Shown: piece by piece, positions 11,236-22,035 of the stretch
How positions within the stretch are numbered: the first letter of the stretch is position 1
Layout of the letters: every line of letters starts with the position of its first letter
DNA from: Timema cristinae
Lineage: Eukaryota > Arthropoda > Insecta > Phasmatodea > Timematidae
Length of the DNA: 64,000 nucleotides
Direction: 5' to 3'
Assembly (NCBI GenBank): GCA_039000515.1
Contig: JBCFYV010000012.1
Location: forward strand, 15,716,228 to 15,780,227
Made by a program: the position numbers and the translations under genes
Notes under the pieces: model-generated
Databases searched by the model: none
What the model was told of the DNA's origin: nothing
What the model saw: only the letters and a program-made list of their open reading frames with translations

Positions 11236-12408
11236 AAGTTACTTATTGTATATTCATTTATCATCAGACCTCGGTTAGTAGACATATACTACTGGGACTC
11301 CAACCCATTGAATCAACACAGTAAAGTTTAATGGGCCCAGCACAAACACATGTGGCCAGAATGGGTGGCTATCTCACGAGAGTCGAACAAGAGGTATGAG
11401 CATTACATGATAGCAAGGAGAATTAACTGTTACATGTTAACAAAGAAGTACAGTCACTATGCTTGAAACAAAAAGGCTTACAACTCTCAGAATCTTTGGA
11501 TCGGTTCAAAAAATAATCAAATATTACTGTGCCCAGTACAGCTGGGCGAACCATAGTGGGGAAATTTCAAAACATATTGCGAAGGAATGCAGGCCTCAGG
11601 GTTTTAGAAAGAATCAGCCAAGCTCTTTAGGGAAATTTTTTAGAGGAAGTGACAGAACATACTCCTACCGAGAAAGCAATCATCAAGTAAAAAAAAAACA
11701 TTTTAAGTGATAACAGGAACCAATTCACTTCTGAAAATCTGTAGAAATATCTATTGTCTATTGTAATAAGAGCCAAAATCAGTAAGCTATAGGTGAATGT
11801 AGTTTTATATAATTCTAACTGTGATCCTTTTGTTTTTATATTGTTTATTTTCCTGCTTTCCTTGAATATTTATCCAATTTTGAGTGCATATTTGCATACA
11901 TATTTGGCCAGTTTTTCATGTATACAAATTACAGCCTACTAATGAGATATGGAAGAGAAGGTATATTTTAGAGGAAATGTACCCACATTTGTGTGAAGGG
12001 AAAGTAAGGAAACCACTCAGAATAAACTCACCTCAGTACACCAGGGCAGGACTAAAGCCCCATCCTCGTCAATGGCAAATTTTATGTTAACATATTATTA
12101 GATTAATGAGGCTGACCTATAAAATTCTCCATTCATTTTGGTCCACTGGGTTCTGAACAGAAATATGAGTGCAAAATATGCAACCTCAAATACTAGGAAG
12201 TCAGAAGTGAAGACATGTCAAGGTTTTATTGTCAACAGTGTGGACATTTTCTTAAAAATATAGAATATTTTCTACTGGTTCATTTGTTGTAGGTCCCCAC
12301 AAACAATCTACAAATAGTAAAATAAAGTTACTACAGGAATGATGTGTAAGCACCTTATCATATAATACATTGCATTTCAGTAAAAAATGTAATATCAGGT
12401 ATACTCAC
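11236..12408. other. non-coding stretch with possible SINE fragment
   Basis: No gene recognised. About 11985-12085 resembles a minus-strand tRNA-derived SINE head (ACTCACCTCAGTACACCAGG then GGACTAAAGCCCC), too degraded for assignment. A plus open frame at 11459-11710 has no recognisable motif. Confidence 0.35.
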
Positions 12409-12665
12409 AGTCTGACACCTTAGCTAAGTTGGTAGCATGTCTGTCTACTGAGCTAAGAATCCCTGGTTCAATTCCTGGCATGGCCGAAAACTTTATCATG
12501 GGGGAAATGTGGGTTTACCCTTTCACAGTGATGAATTAACGGCCGGAGACTGGATGCTGTGACAATTCTAGGCCTAAGTTAGATTATAAGGCATATGAAG
12601 CTGCAACTGGGGAAGTTGTATTCAACAGAAATAGCTGTGATCCCTTCCATTGCCCTCTACAAGTC
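12409..12665 (+). repeat. tRNA-derived SINE, family 2
   Basis: The head has a perfect pol III A box TAGCTAAGTTGG (12421-12432) and a B box GGTTCAATTCC (12465-12475) at tRNA spacing. A body follows (GTGGGTTTACCCTTTCAC, TTAACGGCCGGAGACTGGAT, AGATTATAAGGCATATGAAG). A complement copy lies at 50965-51150. It is a retroposon, not a tRNA gene: no acceptor-stem pairing was seen and the body continues past the tRNA end. Confidence 0.75.
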
Positions 12666-12844
12666 TTACTACAAAGTAAATATGTACTGTGCAGGCAACA
12701 TTTATTCATTCAACTACAAAAATAAATCACCATTATTCTTATTATATTATTGAAAATTATCCTTAAAAGGCAATGATTTTAAATAACTTCATCAAAATTT
12801 GATAGGGTTCAATCTGAAAATAAATAGATTTATTGCCTTCTAAA

Positions 12845-12982
12845 TGTGTGGAATGCCAGGCCTCCACCGTGGTTTGGATTCCACGTTAAACTGTAGTCCT
12901 CCATTTCTTCTCACAATCACCCTACCATTACACATTAGCGTAAGTAGGTACAACCCGAACGGGTAGTAAGACATGGTAATAT

Positions 12983-12985
<3 letters not shown>
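12845..12985 (+). repeat. 5'-truncated SINE, family 1
   Basis: Matches the 3' half of the full copies at 34730-35007 and 49404-49712: GTGTGGAATGCCAGG, then TTCCACGTTAAACTGTAG, then ACATTAGCGTAAGTAGG, then CGAACGGGTAGTAAGAC. The tRNA head is missing. The AAT microsatellite that follows is its expanded tail. Confidence 0.8.
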
Positions 12986-13038
<53 letters not shown>

Positions 13039-13050
13039 CAATAATAACAA
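12984..13050. repeat. (AAT)n microsatellite, SINE tail
   Basis: About 20 ATA/AAT units with a few AAC interruptions, directly after the truncated family 1 SINE. The two full copies also end in AAT repeats. Confidence 0.9.
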
Positions 13051-13779
13051 CACTTACCATGAAACCACACTGGTGGTTCCCAGTTTCCTCCTTAAGAGAG
13101 CATAATTCTTGAATTTTTTTTTCTAATTGCTACTTATGCTCCAACATGTAGTCAAATATGCTAGAAATTTAGCCAGCAGAGGATTTTATCTAGTTCATTA
13201 CAAAATGAGAACATAGGGCCTATTTTCAAGTGGGAATGGTAATTTTAGAAAAGAAAATGTTTTACAGCTTTTTTTTAGCCTTTGAATATTTAAAAAAAAA
13301 TAACTGTTGTAATATAAGGATTACTAAAGAGTTATTTAATTTATGAATTGACAGGTATATATTTGGAGAAACAGGATGTTTATGGCACCCTCTAAAATCA
13401 CTTCACATATTTGGCTTACGTACTTTTTTCAGAGATGGCATGGCATAACCTTAGTCGTGTCTGAATAGTCTGTGCATTATGCACGCACTTGTGCACTTTA
13501 CTGCACACTTTAATAAAACTCATGTCTGGCACCCTTAAATACAGAGGGTGTATGAGACTTTTCGGACGGTGAAATACAGCTAGAGTAACCTGGTGGCTAC
13601 TTCTGAAATGTGTGTTTCCATGGCAATGATTTTGAATTTTGATAGTGTCATAAGTCTACTGTAGATATTTCAAACTATTTTTAAAGGCACAAATTCATAA
13701 GCTATAAAGTGAATTTTTGAACGTGGATATAAAAATAAATGTAATTATATTTAGTAGTTCATGTATGTTCTATTACCCT
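13051..13779. other. non-coding stretch, no feature seen
   Basis: AT-rich DNA with several A and T runs; no gene or repeat family recognised. Confidence 0.4.
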
Positions 13780-14032
13780 CCTTAATGGGGTAGTTAGCTA
13801 ATGTGCTAGATTCGTGTTGAGCTAGACTGCTGAAGACGGGAAGCTCAAGGTTCGAATCTTGGTCAGGTGAACTGGGAGTGATTTTTCCTAAGTGGTTTTC
13901 CACTCTACCGCCATGCAAATGCAGGTTCATTTTACTATCTTCAACCTTCCCAATTCCTAACTCATTAGCGTAATTAGTACTTAAGCTTATAACCATACTG
14001 AAAGTAATAAGCGGTGCTGAATAAAAAAAAAT
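13780..14032 (+). repeat. tRNA-derived SINE, family 3
   Basis: The head contains TTAGCTAATGTGCTAGAT (degenerate A box) and GGTTCGAATCT (B box). The body has CTAAGTGGTTTTCCACTC and CTCATTAGCGTAATTAGTAC, and the tail AAGCGGTGCTGAATAAAAAAAA. Related copies lie at 35660-35935, 38640-38890 and 50235-50445. The tail motif resembles that of family 1 while the head differs. Confidence 0.7.
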
Positions 14033-14900
14033 GTGTTATTCCATTCCCATACATTATATTACTTTCAATCAATATAAGATAATATTTTAACTAAAGTGCA
14101 CAATAAAGCGCAAGTTGTCTGTGCAAAGTACCTAGCTCCTGAAGGAGGATCATAATTTCATCACCATTGCAACTCTCAAGTGCACTTGGCTTCACTACTC
14201 AGACAGGCCCTTGTCTTTGGCAGACCTTTTTTTTTTTACAAGATCTTTTAAACTTTAATTCAAGTATAGGTCTAACGCTTTGCTTTTAAATAATAGTTAA
14301 ACCTAGATCAACTAATATATATTTTTATTTATTACACCTTCGATTATCATGAGAAAGTGATATGAAAATTCTCTACGAAATTAACTAAACGTTTTCGAAA
14401 TATAAATGTATGCTTATTTTAAAATTATAAACATCATGCAATTTAAATATTAAAAGAAGGAAGGACTATCAAATAGTCATTTCTAAAATAACGTGAATTT
14501 TAAATTGAATCCTACATAAAGTATTTATTTAAATCTCTTGAATGAATAGCTTATATCATTTTAATTGACTCTAGACATAGCCTCACTTCACAGGCCCTCA
14601 TTTAATCACACTTCCTAACAATACCATTGAGAATTTATTATGTGAAGATAGCGCTCTCTCAAGTAAAGAACTAGAATAGAGGTTTTCATTATGAAAGCGA
14701 TGGTTGGCTTGATATACCATCAAATGATAGCATGAAGGAAAAATCCGGAATCCCAGTCAGCCACACTGTAAGGCTATACTCCCATCTCAGTCTAGGTCTT
14801 CCCAATGTATTTACCAGTCAATATCCCAAACACGGTTCTAAATTCTCCCATTCGTGCTGCATATCCCGCCTACCATAATCTACTAGACTATATTATTCTA
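14033..14900. other. non-coding stretch, no feature seen
   Basis: Non-coding DNA between a SINE and the left end of a Tigger-like element. No motif recognised. Confidence 0.4.
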
Positions 14901-15189
14901 ACAATGTCCTGGCTAATTCAAAGCTAAGGGATCACTAGAAAAATTCGAACTATCCAAAAATTTGAATTAGATAAGTTTTTATTTGGGCTAAAAAAAATAA
15001 CTTAAACATTAATTTAGTGATTAAAATACAGTACAGATACTGTATTTGCAGAGTTTTTTTTTAATCTAGAATTTTTATTTTATTTTTTTATTCAATACTC
15101 TGAGCTGGAATGAACTATTCTAGTTTATTCGGTTCTTAGAAAATAGAGGGGCTTACATTATGTTGTCCCTCAATAAACTGTCTCAACCT

Positions 15190-17370
15190 TTTGATGCGGT
15201 CCATAGCCTACGTTGATGTTAGGATTAACTTCTCTAGAAGTTCCGTCTGTTCCTCTTCATCTGAGGATGCACTATCATTTCTATTATTCATAACATGTGC
15301 TAAAATTGTCACATCGGTCAGTCCATTGCAAATTACTAAGTTCTCTTCCAAGTTCATAAAACCCTCATAAGGAACACTTGGCGTCTTGTACACTGTCTTC
15401 CCAGTTGTCCGCAGCAGGTACAATCTCCTCAACAGCCTTATTTTGCTCTTCACCACCTTTGTGGTAGAAACCTTGCAACGAGTTACATGTTACAAGTACA
15501 AACAAATGGGGTAACACTTACCTTCTTCCCTGTTAGACTCGAACTCTGGCGATCGTAAGCACTGACCTCCTCTCTCCAACACACAGTTCCATAGACTAAA
15601 CGGAGCCATCTTTCTACAGCAGGCTCAGAAAGAAAGACACGCCCGAAAAAAACTGAAGGCTGCTCGGCGCACTTAGTTGCCATTTCTTGAGCCTGGGTTA
15701 TTCTCTAAGCTTCTTCTAGTTTTATGGGTGATCGGCAGAGTCCCCGCTCTGTCCCCCCTTTCCTCTTCTTTCTCTCTCCTATCCTCCCCACTCTTTGTGG
15801 ACAGAGCTATCCGTTTAGTCACTACATATTGGGATGTTTTGCTATTATTGTCACTTATTGCACCGTTGGCTTGGAAAAGATGAGAGAGGCGTATTAAATT
15901 AAGGGTTTATTAAAGTTGTCAAAATTCTCTTTCAAATAATTGGGGGGAATCTCTTCAAAATTACTGTTTTGGAATTGCGAATTAAAATGTGTTATTATGG
16001 ATAAAGTTTATAGACTTTCTTTGGGGAAATGCTGTTATTATGTATTAATATAATTTAACGCTATGGGGAACCTCGCTAATTGTTCTTGACAGAACTTGAT
16101 CTCTATTTTTGCTCCAGGTGTTTGACCTTTGAGTTTAATACCAATCACCGCTCTGATCAATTTCATTTGGGCTTTTGGGGTATACGATGTCCTTTATTTG
16201 AGCGGAGGCCTGCGCGCTTGATTGTTGGCGTGTGTCACCCCTAAAGTAGTTATATGGGATATTAACTCCCACTAAGTGTATGGTTAGGCAGGGCACTTCC
16301 ACTTACTACCGTTCCATTATCTTATTGCCGTACGTCAATCATGGTAGCTATAAGGTATTATGCTTGAGTTATGCCCTGGAGATCGACACATAAAGTCCTA
16401 ACTGGATATTCATATCGTAGGCCCGACGAAGTTTATATGTTCTCAGAACCTACCTTTTTGATAGTAATGTTTTACTTAGATCTTTTATAATATTTATCTA
16501 TGGTAACAGAGTTTCTTTATCCGAACCTTTGAACTTACATGGGCTGACCACAGTAAAGGCAGGGTGGTTTGCCAATGTTGATTTTTCAAATTCTAATCCT
16601 TCTAGTCAATTTCACCATAAGTGAAATTCTATGTCAAATCATGAAAATGTTTCTAACTTGAACGTTATGGATCAAATCATCTCTCATAAATAGCAATAGG
16701 TGAAAATAATGTTTGCGGTATGGGCAACCTAACTCTAGCGATGTGTTATGACGTAAAAAGGTATAGGCATCGATATCTATCATAACACATGTTATTACTC
16801 TGGTAATTGATCATTGTACTTCTTCTATATTTGAATCAAATAAAATACTGTTATTCTCTGGTAACGTTCCTGACTATTATTTCTGGGACTTGAAGGTGGT
16901 TACAACCTGCTTTTCGAAAGCAGTTGGCAATAGTGTTTTGTCATTTGGTCCCACACACTGTTATACATTCGGGCATCTTGGAGAATGTCTATTTTAACCT
17001 TGCCATTCCTAGTAATGTAAACACTAGATATAATGTTCTGGACCACAAGGTGTCGGTGGGAGTGCTTGAAAGTTTTAATTATTCCTTGATCCATAGCTGG
17101 TCATATTTTGAGGGGAAAACACAATCTTTACATTTTCCACTAGAGTAAAGGTGTTGTATGTGGTGCATTTGTCAACAAACAGTATGATTGTTCGGTTTTG
17201 TTTGCAAATTTTAGTGCCCCTGCACACAGAGAGCCTTCTATCTGCGCAGCAACAGTCTTAGTAGTAAACATTTTGCCTATGCTAGATTTTAGGCTTTTTA
17301 TCATCATCTTCGGGGTAATTTTACTTTGAAGTAAACAAAATAAGTTTAAATTACATGTGATTTTTAACAA
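15190..17370 (-). pseudogene. pogo/Tigger (DDE superfamily) transposase pseudogene, split by an insertion
   Basis: Minus-strand pieces match the C-terminal half of pogo/Tigger transposases in order. About 17175-17145 has LLTNAPHT, where the second catalytic Asp of the usual DNAP.H motif is Thr. About 17094-17050 has MDQGIIKTFKHSHRHLVVQN, the conserved DQG.I..FK block. About 16930-16905 has the IANCFRKAG block. After a 1412-bp insertion the frame resumes at about 15481 with an NWEDSV segment, then MNLEENLVICNGLTD and the acidic SASSDEEEQ tail. Stops, frameshifts and the lost Asp show it is inactive. The N-terminal HTH is not recognisable. Confidence 0.75.
15487..16898. mobile_element. 1.4-kb insertion in Tigger transposase, 5-bp GTTAC duplication
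   Basis: GTTAC (extendable to GTTACA) occurs at 15482-15486 and 16899-16903. Removing the insert and one copy joins the two transposase pieces in the same frame, which fixes the borders. It is less AT-rich than the flanks, has no transposase or RT frame, and holds AATAAA near 16838 on the plus strand. Length and duplication suit a solo LTR, but clean TG..CA ends are not seen. Confidence 0.6.
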
Positions 17371-17464
17371 TATTTTAATTCAATGTTCAAGGGACCTAGG
17401 GAAAAGTTCAAATTATACACTAATTTGAATTATATACGTTTGAATAATCCAAGTTCAACTATAT

Positions 17465-18190
17465 AACTCATCATTATATAACCTCCTCCACTCCTTAGTA
17501 GCCTCATCCATTTTTGGACCAAATATCTTTCCAAGCACCATGTTTCACAACCATAGAGAACAACCAGTAAAATTATTGTTTTGTTTATTCTGAGGTTTGC
17601 GTTCCTTGAAAGCAGGCGAGATATCAACAACTCACTGGCCGAGTAATAGCATGCAGTTCCCGACTGTATTCTTTCCCTGATTTCCACTTAAATATTGTTA
17701 TTGAGAGTTAAAATTATTCCTAAATATTTGACCATGTCAAATGATATGTCGCTTGAAATAATCTATAAACTATTGTTCTCTATTTAAACATGTACATAGT
17801 CTTTTCACTTCTACGCCTATTTCCTCACTAACCTTTAATAAAATGTCTGAATTTCTTTCCACAGCCTCTTTACTTATTAGCCAACAAAGCTAAATCATCT
17901 GCATATCTTAATAGATGTAAGATACTGTTTACTATCAACCTTTCCCTACTCTTTTGCATTACCCTAATAGCATACTCAAAGGCTAGATTAAAAAGTAATA
18001 GGGAAAGTGCATCCCCTGGTTTCAACCCATTATATATTTTAAAATATTTGATATACTTCAATTAGCTTTACAAAATTCTTGGGTATCCCAAAACTGACTA
18101 AAGTTTTATATAATTGGTTTCTTTTAACTGAATCATAGGTATTTTTAAATTCTATGTGTAATTGATTTACCTTCATGTTGTACACCCATT
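17465..18190 (-). pseudogene. non-LTR retrotransposon RT remnant (LINE family B)
   Basis: Minus-strand frames give RT palm motifs: about 18030-17950 has GLKPGDALSLLLFNLAFEYA (usual GL.QGD.LSP.LFN), and about 17895-17875 has YADDLALLANK with an intact YADD. Further 3', about 17690-17540, comes YYSASELLISRLLSRNANLR and then LYGCETWCLE, the block after the palm. Stops separate the pieces. The GDALS wording differs from families A and C, so it is a separate family. It lies immediately beside the Tigger right end. Confidence 0.7.
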
Positions 18191-18199
18191 TTTGTTTCT

Positions 18200-19010
18200 A
18201 ATTTTGAAATGGTGAAATTGACAGACGGGTGAATGCATCTTATAGAGTAGTTGGATGTATGTGGACTATTGCAAAGAATAAAGTATCCAAAGAGGCAAAG
18301 ATGGCCGTATATAAAGTGTGTGTTTGTATAAATGTAAAATGTGAGTTTGTCAGGAGAAACACAAGAGAAAGGTGAATGTGGTTGCAATGAGATATTTTAA
18401 TAAATGTATGTGGAAAAACTTGTATGTACATAGTAAGTATGGAATGGGTGCTGAAGGAGTGTAGTTTGAAAGGTAATCTAAAAGGTAATTGTGAAAGAGG
18501 CACCTTATATTGGCTTGGGCATGTTAAGATGATGCGTGTGAATCGAGTGATGAAACATATATATGGTGGAAGCGTGTGTGGATTAAAAGGAAGGGGTGGT
18601 TAAATGTTTGTAGTTGACCTCCGTGACCTTGGAGTAAAGTGCTCACCTCAGGACCCGATGTTTGTTGGTTAAAACTCATCCAAGATTGACAGATTTTCCT
18701 TGAGTTATAAAAATCTATATCATAACTTCCTTCTAAAGTGAAGTAAAGCATCCAGTCCCTTGTTAATTGTGGCTTGTAAAATATCCCTGCAAGTTGTGTG
18801 AAAATAGCTTTGCTGGTAAAGTTTCAGATACTTCCAATAAATAAAAAATAAAATAATGTTAAATGTTGTAGACAAATGGGTGAAAAATAGGGAAGGGAGT
18901 ATGCAAGGATAGGGAAGTGTGGAGAAAGTTAGTGAAGATTGATTAAGTACGGAGTTGTTTTTTGGGCTACATGCACAGTTTCTTGCTTACCCAGTAAGGC
19001 TTATGTATGG
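18200..19010 (+). pseudogene. 3' part of LINE family A, interrupted by a retroposon
   Basis: Plus-strand reading gives the end of ORF2: about 18225-18310 has NASYRVVGCMWTIAKNKVSK, about 18435-18460 MEWVLKECSLKGNL, and about 18570-18600 CGLKGRG. The 3' UTR string GTGTGGAGAAAGTTAGTGAA follows at about 18917. A 245-bp retroposon (18614-18858) is inserted. Stops are frequent, so this is a dead, 5'-truncated copy. Confidence 0.7.
18614..18858 (+). mobile_element. retroposon with A-rich tail inside LINE A
   Basis: It starts TTGACCTCCGTGACCTTGGA and ends in an A-rich tail AATAAATAAAAAATAAAATA. Flanks are TTAAATGTTTGTAG (18600-18613) and TTAAATGTTGTAG (18859-18871), a target duplication with one indel. 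Tail and duplication show LINE-mediated retroposition. The head may be tRNA-like, but box motifs are weak. Confidence 0.65.
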
Positions 19011-19761
19011 ACTATGTGTTATTTCTTTCTCTTAAGTTTTTTTGTTTATTGATATATGAACTTATGAAAATTACCATTGGGATGATTATTTTTTTTGTGA
19101 GAGCGACATCTGTAGTTCACTTAAAAATGTGGTACAGACAAATTCTAAAAGGCTGCCTTCTCTTCATAAATTAAGATGATATGAAGGTGTTTGATGATAT
19201 CATACAAATTGTACGTGGTTATGCTTATATGCATGTGTTTACAAAATAAAAACATTTTATTTTAAAACTAATATTTTGTATGGCTCTTTCTCAAAGTTAT
19301 AAAAAAATATTTACTTGTTTTGGTGGCAAGTTATAAGAAGATACATATGGGAATATAATACTTTTTAATTTATTGTGTCATGTACTATAGTAGCTATTCC
19401 ATGTTAGGGACTTTTAACCAATGTTTGCACACTAAAAATCTTCTTCTAGCTGTCAGTTACCACCCCTTCTATGGTGAATGGACTATATCTGATGGTTTGT
19501 ATCCACTATTTTGCAAATTTGAATAAATAATAAAAGTAGTAACTAAATGTTAAGATTTCTTGTTATAATACTTTCAGTTATAAATGAATGATCTTGGGCT
19601 TGTTTGTTAAGTTACCTTATAATTATGTTGGGCTAAACCATTAATAAACAGTTTAAGAACTATTAAACAAATTCCAATAAAAAATTTAGAAATAGTCTCT
19701 TTTTTATATGATATTCTCTCGGGTCCTTGAATATCAAATACACTTAAGGATTTAACGATTT
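19011..19761. other. non-coding stretch, possible hAT terminus
   Basis: AT-rich. About 19590-19740 resembles 37990-38115 (TTTGTTAAGT..TTATGTTGGGCTAAACCA), suggesting a shared hAT-type 3' region, but ends were not fixed. Confidence 0.35.
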
Positions 19762-19957
19762 TTAATAAATAAAATTATTAGGAAAATGGTAGAGCACGAA
19801 TAAAAATAAAAACACTAACAAATATTTACACATACTTCGATATTTCGATGCTATTATAGCATCAAAATATTGAAGTATGTGTAAATATTTGTTAGTGTTT
19901 TTACTTTTATTTGTGCTTTACCATTTTCCTAATATTCTATAATTTTATTTATTACAA
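19762..19957. mobile_element. long foldback element (hairpin MITE)
   Basis: A near-perfect inverted repeat of about 95-100 bases per arm. Left AATAAATAAAATTATTAGG pairs with right CCTAAT..AATTTTATTTATT, with a 6-base indel. The centre is the palindrome GATGCTATTATAGCATC. Arms include CACTAACAAATATTTACACA and its complement. No coding capacity. Extremely cruciform-prone. Confidence 0.8.
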
Positions 19958-20080
19958 GTTGATTTTGCTCAATGCACATTATTTCAGACATAATACTTAA
20001 GTATTTAAGGCATTTGAGGATTCGAAGGTTTCGTCCTTAATTAATCTAAAGTTGTTTGACAGTGCATGTATTATTTCTAG

Positions 20081-20267
20081 GATGGCTCACAACGCTGCAG
20101 CGACAAGAAATCTCCGTTAAAAATGATCTCACCTCGCCATTCCAGAGCTAGTTTGTCTGACTGTGTCCGGGAGTTATCGGCAGAAGTCCTTAGTTCAGTT
20201 CCAGTCATAATGTCTCCAAGACTTGGCAATTCGCCGCGGCCACATTCTCGATCTGTTAACGACTCAA
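20081..20267 (+). CDS. internal coding exon 3 of unidentified host gene
   Basis: Acceptor TATTATTTCTAG, donor GTAAGC. The exon enters in phase 0, fitting the 9052-9204 exon, and leaves after one base of a codon. It encodes 62 residues starting DGSQRCSDKKSPLKMISPRH, then RASLSDCVRELSAEV and MSPRLGNSPRPHSRSVND. It is Ser/Arg/Pro-rich with several SP and RxxS sites, typical of a phosphorylated disordered tail. GC is clearly higher than in the flanks. Together with exons 1-2 it supports a real gene whose family I do not recognise. Confidence 0.7.
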
Positions 20268-20464
20268 GTAAGCTCTTTGCCGAGTATAAGATAGGTGTAT
20301 ATTTTTGAGGAAAAGAGAAGACTCATGTAGTAAATAAACATGTTTCAAACTTGTATTAAGTTGTAGTTCTAAAAGAGTACCAAAAGCACAAGCAATATTT
20401 TAAACAAATAAAGCGGGAATATAGTTAACATTTTACACTGCTACCACTTTCTGAGCCAAAGGGG
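20268..20464. other. intron start after exon 3
   Basis: GTAAGC donor region, AT-rich, no other feature. The rest of the intron (to 21455) holds a rearranged LINE A copy and plain AT-rich DNA. Confidence 0.5.
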
Positions 20465-20905
20465 TCTCATTTATACACTATTCTTTGTCACTCGATCCAC
20501 ACTCCTCCTCTCAACATACCCAAACCAATGTAAGATGTTTCTTTCATATTGAACGATTAGATTCCATTTCAAACCGTACTTTTTCAGTACCCATTTGTTA
20601 ATGACTGACAAAGCAAATATTTGATGGAAGGCTGTGTGGATCAAAAGGAAGGGGTAGACCATGTAAGACTTGGCTCAATGTTGAAGACGAATGTGTGAAA
20701 AAAGAGAAACACCAAGAGTTTTAAGGATAAAATAGCATGTATGACTCGGTGTATGGATGTTGTTGAAGCTAAAGGAGTATAAAAGGAATAAGAAGTGTGA
20801 AGAAAGTTATTGAGGATGGATTAAGTATGAAGTTGTTTTTTGTGCCATATGCAGTTTTTTTGTTACTTGGTAAGGCATTGGTGTTATCAGGTATATATAT
20901 GTATG
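20465..20905. mobile_element. LINE family A copy with 5' inversion (twin-priming type)
   Basis: The left part (about 20608-20471, minus) encodes INKWVLKKYGLKWNL, then HWFGYVERRSVDRVTK. The right part (about 20613 on, plus) encodes FDGRLCGSKGRGRPCKTWLN, which is what follows in an uninverted family member, and ends with the family 3' UTR (AAGAAAGTTATTGAGGATGG). The 5' segment is thus inverted relative to the 3' segment, with the break at the same ORF point. Stops show it is inactive. Confidence 0.75.
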
Positions 20906-21455
20906 AATGTATTTATTCTTATCACAATTTCCTTTACCTTTTGTCTTTTTTACATTCTTACCTCAAAAGTTATGAGGGTTATAAAAGGAACAATTTTTTA
21001 TCAAGAACATTTAAGAGCATTTGATATATGCAACCACTGAAACAACACGTTTGGATTGAGCTTAATTATCTAATGGAATAAAGAGTTTTTACTTTGTTTA
21101 GCAGCAATAGAATTAATGTCAGCTCTATAAATATATAGAAATATATACTACAGAAAATAATCATTTCATTGTTAGGTCAAATAAATAAAATATTCCCAAA
21201 TTTAAGCTAAAATAGTTAAAAAAGAATTGTTTTGAAATCATGAAAATAAAATTTAAAAGGTATTCAAGACACTGCAATAAAATGATTATGAAAGAGTTAC
21301 TACTGCTATAAGAGAAAACAAGTATAGCTGCAACCTAATTTTATTTTTCATCCGTTTTTTATTTAAAAAAAACTGCATCTAAATAATTACGAACATTTTT
21401 TTCTTACCTTGTAATCCATATAATGGTTAACCTTTTATATTTACTTTTTTTTTAG
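20906..21455. other. remainder of intron 3
   Basis: AT-rich with no recognised repeat. It ends with acceptor TTACTTTTTTTTTAG. Confidence 0.45.
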
Positions 21456-21577
21456 ATCGCAGTTCTAATCCCTTTCTGTTGCTCAACCCAGAAGTCCGTC
21501 GTGTCCACGCCCGTAATTCCGATGACAATGTTCATTTGGTTTCTCAAGTAGAAGATGGACCATCTGCTGATCTCTAA
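21456..21577 (+). CDS. last coding exon of unidentified host gene
   Basis: Acceptor TTTTTTTTTAG. The first two bases complete the codon split at 20267. The exon encodes about 40 residues including SSNPFLLLNPEVRRVHARNS and SQVEDGPSADL, then TAA (21575-21577). The C-terminus is acidic and polar with no membrane segment. Splice phase, composition and a clean stop support it as the default 3' coding end. The nearest obvious AATAAA is at 22446-22451, so the 3' UTR may be long or another signal is used. Confidence 0.65.
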
Positions 21578-21769
21578 TAATTACATTATTCACGCTAATA
21601 CTACTATTTGAATCATTGCCTTGGAAAACAATGATGATATATATAGGTAAATTAATGTTTCATACATGTGTGTGTTTATTTACTAAAAGCCTCTTCGCTT
21701 TGACACCCACAATTTACTTAGCAACTTGGAAAATATTTTTGAAAAAGTTAAAATCCTAACCAAAATCCC

Positions 21770-22035
21770 AAACAAATTAATTACATTATATTTGGAAGAA
21801 GGTACAAGAAAGGTGGATATAAACATATAAAAGGGACGAATACAATATGGCTTTTACAATTAAAAGAAAACACAGTTCACACTCTACATTGCTGCCATTG
21901 GACAAAGAGGTAATGGTTGCTTCTTAAAGAAAATCTATTGTTATCACCCAATCCCCTGACCTAGGTTTTATTCTATCGGAATTCATCAGGGAGGAGTGTG
22001 AAATGCGCAACACAACTTCCTAAAAGAGGAAAAAA
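21770..22035. repeat. dispersed repeat, single-arm copy
   Basis: Matches each arm of the inverted pair at 40466-40890: CATATAAAAGGGACGAATAC, CATTGCTGCCATTGGACAAA, CCTGACCTAGGTTTTATTCT, GAGTGTGAAATGCGC. No open frame. Only this one arm is present here. Confidence 0.65.

Larger units (their letters stand above)
14901..17461 (-). mobile_element. pogo/Tigger-like DNA transposon relic
   Basis: Two ends with Tigger-like character frame a minus-strand transposase relic. The left end runs CAATGTCCTGGCTAATTCAA. The right end, in complement, runs AGTTGAACTTGGATTATTCA. Both have repeated AATTCGAA-type motifs and abut TA. The end repeats are diverged and assigned by eye. A 1.4-kb foreign insertion lies inside. 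Confidence 0.65.

Noticed and set aside
11459..11710. 83-codon plus-strand frame
   Set aside because: No recognised motif, no splice or promoter context, and the C-terminus is low-complexity Lys.
12409..12480. Possible tRNA gene
   Set aside because: A and B boxes are present but no acceptor stem pairing is visible and the body continues like its complement copy at 50965; it is a SINE.
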